Positions 60,938-64,000 of a DNA stretch of 64,000 bases are shown piece after piece. The translations under genes were made by a program, and so were the position numbers. The DNA is from Edaphochlamys debaryana (lineage: Eukaryota > Chlorophyta > Chlorophyceae > Chlamydomonadales). The notes under the pieces were generated by a model. The model was not told the origin of the DNA. It saw only the letters and a program-made list of their open reading frames with translations, and ran no database searches. Every line of letters begins with the position of its first letter. Positions within the stretch are counted from its first letter, which is position 1. The stretch lies in contig JAEHOE010000115.1 of NCBI GenBank assembly GCA_016858145.1, forward strand, positions 62,001-126,000, written 5' to 3'.

Positions 60938-61459
60938 ATGCCGCCCACCAAGAAGCCTGCCGCTGCCAGGACCAAGCCAGCGCCAGACGCTGGGGAAAGG
61001 GTTCTGCTGAAACTGGTCGAAGCAGTCAAGCGCTACAACGCGTGTATCAGCCAGAAGTGTAGGGCACAAAAAGCGAATGTTGAGAAGCTCAACAATGAGA
61101 ACATGCAGGAGTTAAAGGTGCTACAGGAGGCCTTAACCAAGGCGAGTACGCTCGAAGAACGCAAAGCTCTAATACTCAAGGTGAAGACTCATCTGGACAA
61201 GATCATGGCAGACGTGAAGCAAAGCGCGGTGGTGCTGGACCTGTACACATGCAGCCTCGCCCGCTGCCAGCAACAACTAGCTACGGTGCTGCGTGAGGCC
61301 ATCACCGTCATGCGCGCTGATCCAGGTGGCACGGAGCTGGTGGCTCCTTTGCAAGCCGCTTACAGCAAGGTCCGCCCTGGTGGCAAAGCGGAGCTGTCGG
61401 CTGCAGAGCTCGCACAACTGATGCATCTTTTGATGAAGAAAATGCGTTCCAAAAAATGA
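60938..61459 (+). CDS. Small coiled-coil protein of unknown function
   Basis: ATG 60938 starts a 173-aa frame. It opens with a basic, Pro/Ala-rich tail (MPPTKKPAAARTKPAP) and then is largely helical and charged: KANVEKLNNENMQELKVLQE, ASTLEERKALILKVKTHLDK, AELAQLMHLLMKKMRSKK. The region upstream (about 60900-60937) is A/T-rich (atatctgtatacaatacaag) and could be a promoter. I recognise no family. Composition fits a small virion or DNA-binding protein, but this is a guess. Confidence 0.6.
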   Translation: MPPTKKPAAARTKPAPDAGERVLLKLVEAVKRYNACISQKCRAQKANVEKLNNENMQELKVLQEALTKASTLEERKALILKVKTHLDKIMADVKQSAVVLDLYTCSLARCQQQLATVLREAITVMRADPGGTELVAPLQAAYSKVRPGGKAELSAAELAQLMHLLMKKMRSKK

Positions 61460-61556
61460 AGATGGCCGCGTCGTGGGGGGATGGTTCAAGGGGCGATCAT
61501 TACAGCTAGGTCCAGAAATTCTGGGACACCTATGACACGGTCTCGATGAACCCACA

Positions 61557-62072
61557 GTGCGGCTACTAAAGCTTTTTCATGCAAGGACAGAAAAGAGTAC
61601 GAACTTCAAGCGAGCCGCCAGGCGGATTGCACGCTGGCAGGAGGAGCCTGCTTGCAGCAGAAAACAAGCTGCTGTTTGGCAGTGGTCCAGACGCGCTGCA
61701 CCAGCGCTGGGTGCTGGATGGACACGGGAAGGAGAGCGAGGAGGCGAAGAAGGCCGCAAAAAGGAGCGGCGATGCGGAAGGAGAGGTGGCACGCTACGTG
61801 AGGGACTCCGATACTGCCCAGTATGCCTGGAGACCCGGGATCGCGACGAGCATGGCGCCTGCGGCATCTTCCTGTTGCACCGGCACAACTGCGCCTGCGA
61901 GGCGGTGCCGGCTGTCTTTGACCCGAAGCAGCGCAAGCTGCGCGCCAAGGCAGCACTGAAAAAGGATGCTGTGGCTCGGGAAGAAAGAAGCAACAGTCCA
62001 CGGATGTCGATGTGTGCTGAAGGAAGCGAAAAGAAGCAACTGTCTCCGCCCAGAATAGGGCGTGAAGCCTGA
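61557..62072 (+). CDS. Cys-rich ORF, probably frameshifted
   Basis: Two overlapping frames each hold part of a plausible protein. The frame from ATG 61579 begins MQGQKRVRTSSEPP and continues HQRWVLDGHGKESEEAKKAA, then loses sense after about 61800. The frame ending at 62072 gains a protein-like segment from there: RYCPVCLETRDRDEHGACG, FLLHRHNCACEAVPAVFD, with a possible zinc site (C-x2-C ... C ... C-x-C). One indel near 61795 would join the two parts. It may be a decayed gene, or the whole 61557-62072 frame (171 aa) may be used. No family is recognised. Confidence 0.4.
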   Translation: MRLLKLFHARTEKSTNFKRAARRIARWQEEPACSRKQAAVWQWSRRAAPALGAGWTREGERGGEEGRKKERRCGRRGGTLREGLRYCPVCLETRDRDEHGACGIFLLHRHNCACEAVPAVFDPKQRKLRAKAALKKDAVAREERSNSPRMSMCAEGSEKKQLSPPRIGREA

Positions 62073-62305
62073 AAAAGGCATTATAGCCGTGATGGGATGA
62101 TTGCTGTTGTGACTGTGTTGCAAGTTGCCGGAAGTAGACTGAGGACCGAAAAACATTCGCATCGGCTTGTCGAGATCCAGATCCAGATCCCGATCCGAAA
62201 CGAGGAGCAGCTCAAACGTACATTTGTTTTTTTGGCGCCGCCGTCGCGAGCTCACCCGCGGGCGGCGGCGGACAGTGCCTGTCATGCTCGGTCGAGATTG
62301 ACGCC

Positions 62306-63142
62306 ATGCACGTGAGCAGCGACTACCCGGACCACGTGCGCGTCCTCGGGAGGCTGCTGGCGCTCTGCAGCAAGGGCGTGGACGTGCGCAACATCTACCT
62401 CACCTACCCGCGCTGTCGCGACAACGTGCCGGATGGGCTGGTCAAGCGGCTGGTGCAGCTGCGCTTCCCGGAAATCGTCATCGGGAGCGGCGAGCGCGGC
62501 CCCCAAATTGCGGTCAAACTGCCGGGTCCCAACGCGCCCAGCCCCGCGCACCCACCACTGCAGGGTGCGCAGCCGTGGCACGACCTGCTGCAGCCGTCGA
62601 TGGAGCTCGAGGAGAGCTCTGAGCTGCTGCTGCACGGCCCATCCATTGCGTGCATGGCGGTTTGCAACGAGAGGGTGCTGCGGCAGCGGCTGCGGTCCAT
62701 CATCCCGCCGCCCATGAAGGCATCGTACGTCTTCTTCCCGGCGTCGGGCGACGCGTCATGCGCTGCGGTCCTGCTGCGCATGGATGGAAAGTCCATGGAC
62801 CGGGTGGAGGCGTCGCTGCAGTCCATCGGCGGCGCGGGCGTGGAGGCGGTGCGCGTGCCGCGGCACACATCTCAGCAGACGGTGAGTTCCGTGAAGCGCA
62901 AGGACTAAGGACTTGTCCGGAAGTTTAGCTGCCCCTCGTTCTTGTGAAGATCAATACACTAGCTTATTGCGCCTTGCTCCCCCTCGCTGCCCCCGCCCAT
63001 GCAGGTGATGAGCGCGGCGTGGCACCAGGCGCGGGTCGAGGAGGGCGCGAGCCCGGCGGAGGCGTGGACCACCCGGCTGCGCGCCATGGAGGTGACGTGG
63101 CGTTTCTTCTCCATCGAGCGCACCCTGCGCGCGGAGGAGTGA
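62306..63142 (+). CDS. Unrecognised two-exon gene in the viral-like island
   Basis: Exon 1, 62306-62881, and exon 2, 63005-63142, join over a GTGAGT...GCAG intron of 123 nt in phase 0, giving 237 aa. Exon 1 reads MHVSSDYPDHVRVLGRLLAL, GVDVRNIYLTYPRCRDNVPD, KRLVQLRFPEIVIGSGERGP and later MKASYVFFPASGDASCAAVL. Exon 2 reads VMSAAWHQARVEEGASPAEA, TRLRAMEVTWRFFSIERTLR. The frame is open upstream of the ATG (LSCSVEIDA), so an earlier start or another 5' exon is possible. No family is recognised. A spliceosomal intron in this otherwise intronless block is unusual. Confidence 0.5.
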
Positions 63143-63423
63143 GCGTCGAAGTACTTCATCAGGGTGGCCCCTGTGACTCTGGTCAGAGAGGTGGTCAGGG
63201 TGGGCAGAGCCTGCCAGGGGGGTCTGTAACTGTTGTCAGGGCATGTGCGCTGTCGCCAAGCTTGTAGTGGAAGTCGTGCAGCTGAGCGAGGCTCGCGTAG
63301 GAAGTGACGGCAGCAGCCATGGCAAAAAGACTGGAACATTACATGCAACTAGGCCCAGACATTATCGGGCTCAGCTACTGCTCTGCTATTTTGACAGAGG
63401 CGCTTTGCACACAGAGACACGAC
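63143..63423. other. Spacer before the last gene
   Basis: Holds the 3' flank of the two-exon gene and of the minus-strand ORF ending at 63424. No feature is recognised. Confidence 0.3.
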
Positions 63424-63993
63424 TTACAGCGCATCCGGCTTGAGGATCTCTAGAATGCCCGGGGAGCACGCGTTGAAGCAGCGGTTGCGCGACGGCACGC
63501 GAGTCCAGGTGATCCGGGGGCTCAGCTCCCCACCCTCTCCACCATCCCCTTGTGCCCTTCCCTTGTCGAGGGTGCTGCTACGCCGCAACACCCGCTTCAC
63601 AAGCCACTTGAGCCAATACTTGAGCTTGCTCGCCGCCTTCATCAGCCCGCTGTAGTCGCTGGCGACCAAGCCCATGGTGTGCACGCGCACCTGCCGGGCT
63701 GACGGGAGGTCATTGCTCCTGCGCCGCATGAGCCTGGCGATGTTGTACAGCGCGCCCACGGAAGAGGGCTTGGCGCGGAGGAGGGCGCCGGGGTTGAGGG
63801 TGGAGCGCCTAATGCACGGCACGTAGATGTGGAAGCCGTGCGAGGCGTACTTGAGCCAGCGGACCACCGATGCGCGCCCCCAAGCGCCAATATCCAGGAC
63901 GATGGTGCGCGTGGCGAGCGCCGTCAGGCAGCAGGGCAGCGCGCGCGCCCGCAGGGCGCCCGGTGTGTCTGGGTCGGCCTCCAGGTACGCCAT
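63424..63993 (-). CDS. Unrecognised protein near the window edge, possibly partial
   Basis: ATG 63993 starts a 189-aa frame that may extend beyond the window. Protein-like segments include ATRTIVLDIGAWGRASVVRW, LKYASHGFHIYVPCIRRSTL, SSVGALYNIARLMRRRSNDL, VHTMGLVASDYSGLMKAASK and LKYWLKWLVKRVLRRS, with the end SPGILEILKPDAL. It is basic, with few acidic residues in the middle. I cannot assign a family; the start cannot be fixed without the flanking sequence. Confidence 0.45.
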   Translation of the reverse strand: MAYLEADPDTPGALRARALPCCLTALATRTIVLDIGAWGRASVVRWLKYASHGFHIYVPCIRRSTLNPGALLRAKPSSVGALYNIARLMRRRSNDLPSARQVRVHTMGLVASDYSGLMKAASKLKYWLKWLVKRVLRRSSTLDKGRAQGDGGEGGELSPRITWTRVPSRNRCFNACSPGILEILKPDAL

Positions 63994-64000
63994 GGCGGCC

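Larger units (their letters stand above)
53380..64000. mobile_element. Candidate endogenous giant-virus (NCLDV-like) segment
   Basis: From about 53.4 kb onwards genes are compact, mostly intronless, on both strands and nearly touching, unlike the host genes to the left. The content is typical of nucleocytoplasmic large DNA viruses of algae: Fanzor/TnpB, LamG-like protein, microbial-type PARG, OTU-like protease, ankyrin repeats and IS607-like remnants. The Fanzor part is clearly more A/T-rich than the host. Endogenous giant-virus segments are known from green algal genomes. No capsid, polymerase or packaging gene is in this window and the right border is not reached, so this is an inference. 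Confidence 0.5.

Overview
The window looks like nuclear DNA of a GC-rich chlamydomonadalean (volvocine-type) green alga. Genes are split into many short exons with GTGAGT/GTGCGT donors and CAG acceptors. A cytosolic ribosomal protein eL42 gene and a plastid ribosomal protein S1 gene with a transit-peptide-like N-terminus sit side by side. An ankyrin family typical of Chlamydomonas relatives and many simple repeats are also present. Exon models below were built by hand from frame continuity and splice consensus.

Left part, about 1-33.3 kb, is host-like. After a low-content stretch with palindromic repeats come an ankyrin/F-box-like gene carrying an apparent 1-nt frameshift (4.8-6.8 kb), RPL36A/eL42 (7.4-9.3 kb, 5 exons), a GT61-type Golgi glycosyltransferase (9.9-15.9 kb, 15 exons), plastid S1 on the minus strand (17.2-20.2 kb, 10 exons), a secreted METTL24-like/Methyltransf_22 enzyme (24.1-29.0 kb, 12 exons) and a second secretory SAM methyltransferase on the minus strand (30.7-33.3 kb, 7 exons). 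A GT61 enzyme and two signal-peptide methyltransferases close together suggest a glycan-modifying neighbourhood, which is an inference only.

Middle part, about 33.3-50 kb, is repeat and transposon land. It holds two decayed LINE 3' ends, dispersed repeat copies, a small membrane/proline-rich ORF whose N-terminal segment recurs as a broken copy inside an intron of the methyltransferase gene, an apparently intact 9-exon, 954-aa KDZ/HMGXB3-like DDE transposase (40.7-44.3 kb), and a 4.3-kb tandem array in which the transposase 3' end has been copied twice more together with a roughly 63-bp minisatellite.

Right part, about 50.2-64 kb. A 9-exon Ulp1-type (C48) protease on the minus strand contains tandemly duplicated coding exons. 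From about 53.4 kb the style changes to compact, nearly intronless, densely packed genes: a Fanzor (eukaryotic TnpB-like) protein, a LamG/concanavalin-like protein, a microbial-type PARG, an OTU-like protease with polyQ, an ankyrin-repeat protein, a fused remnant of an IS607-like recombinase and a TnpB zinc ribbon, and several unrecognised ORFs. This mixture suggests an endogenised nucleocytoplasmic large DNA virus segment of an algal virus. No hallmark viral gene (major capsid protein, polB, packaging ATPase) lies inside the window, so the viral origin is not proven.
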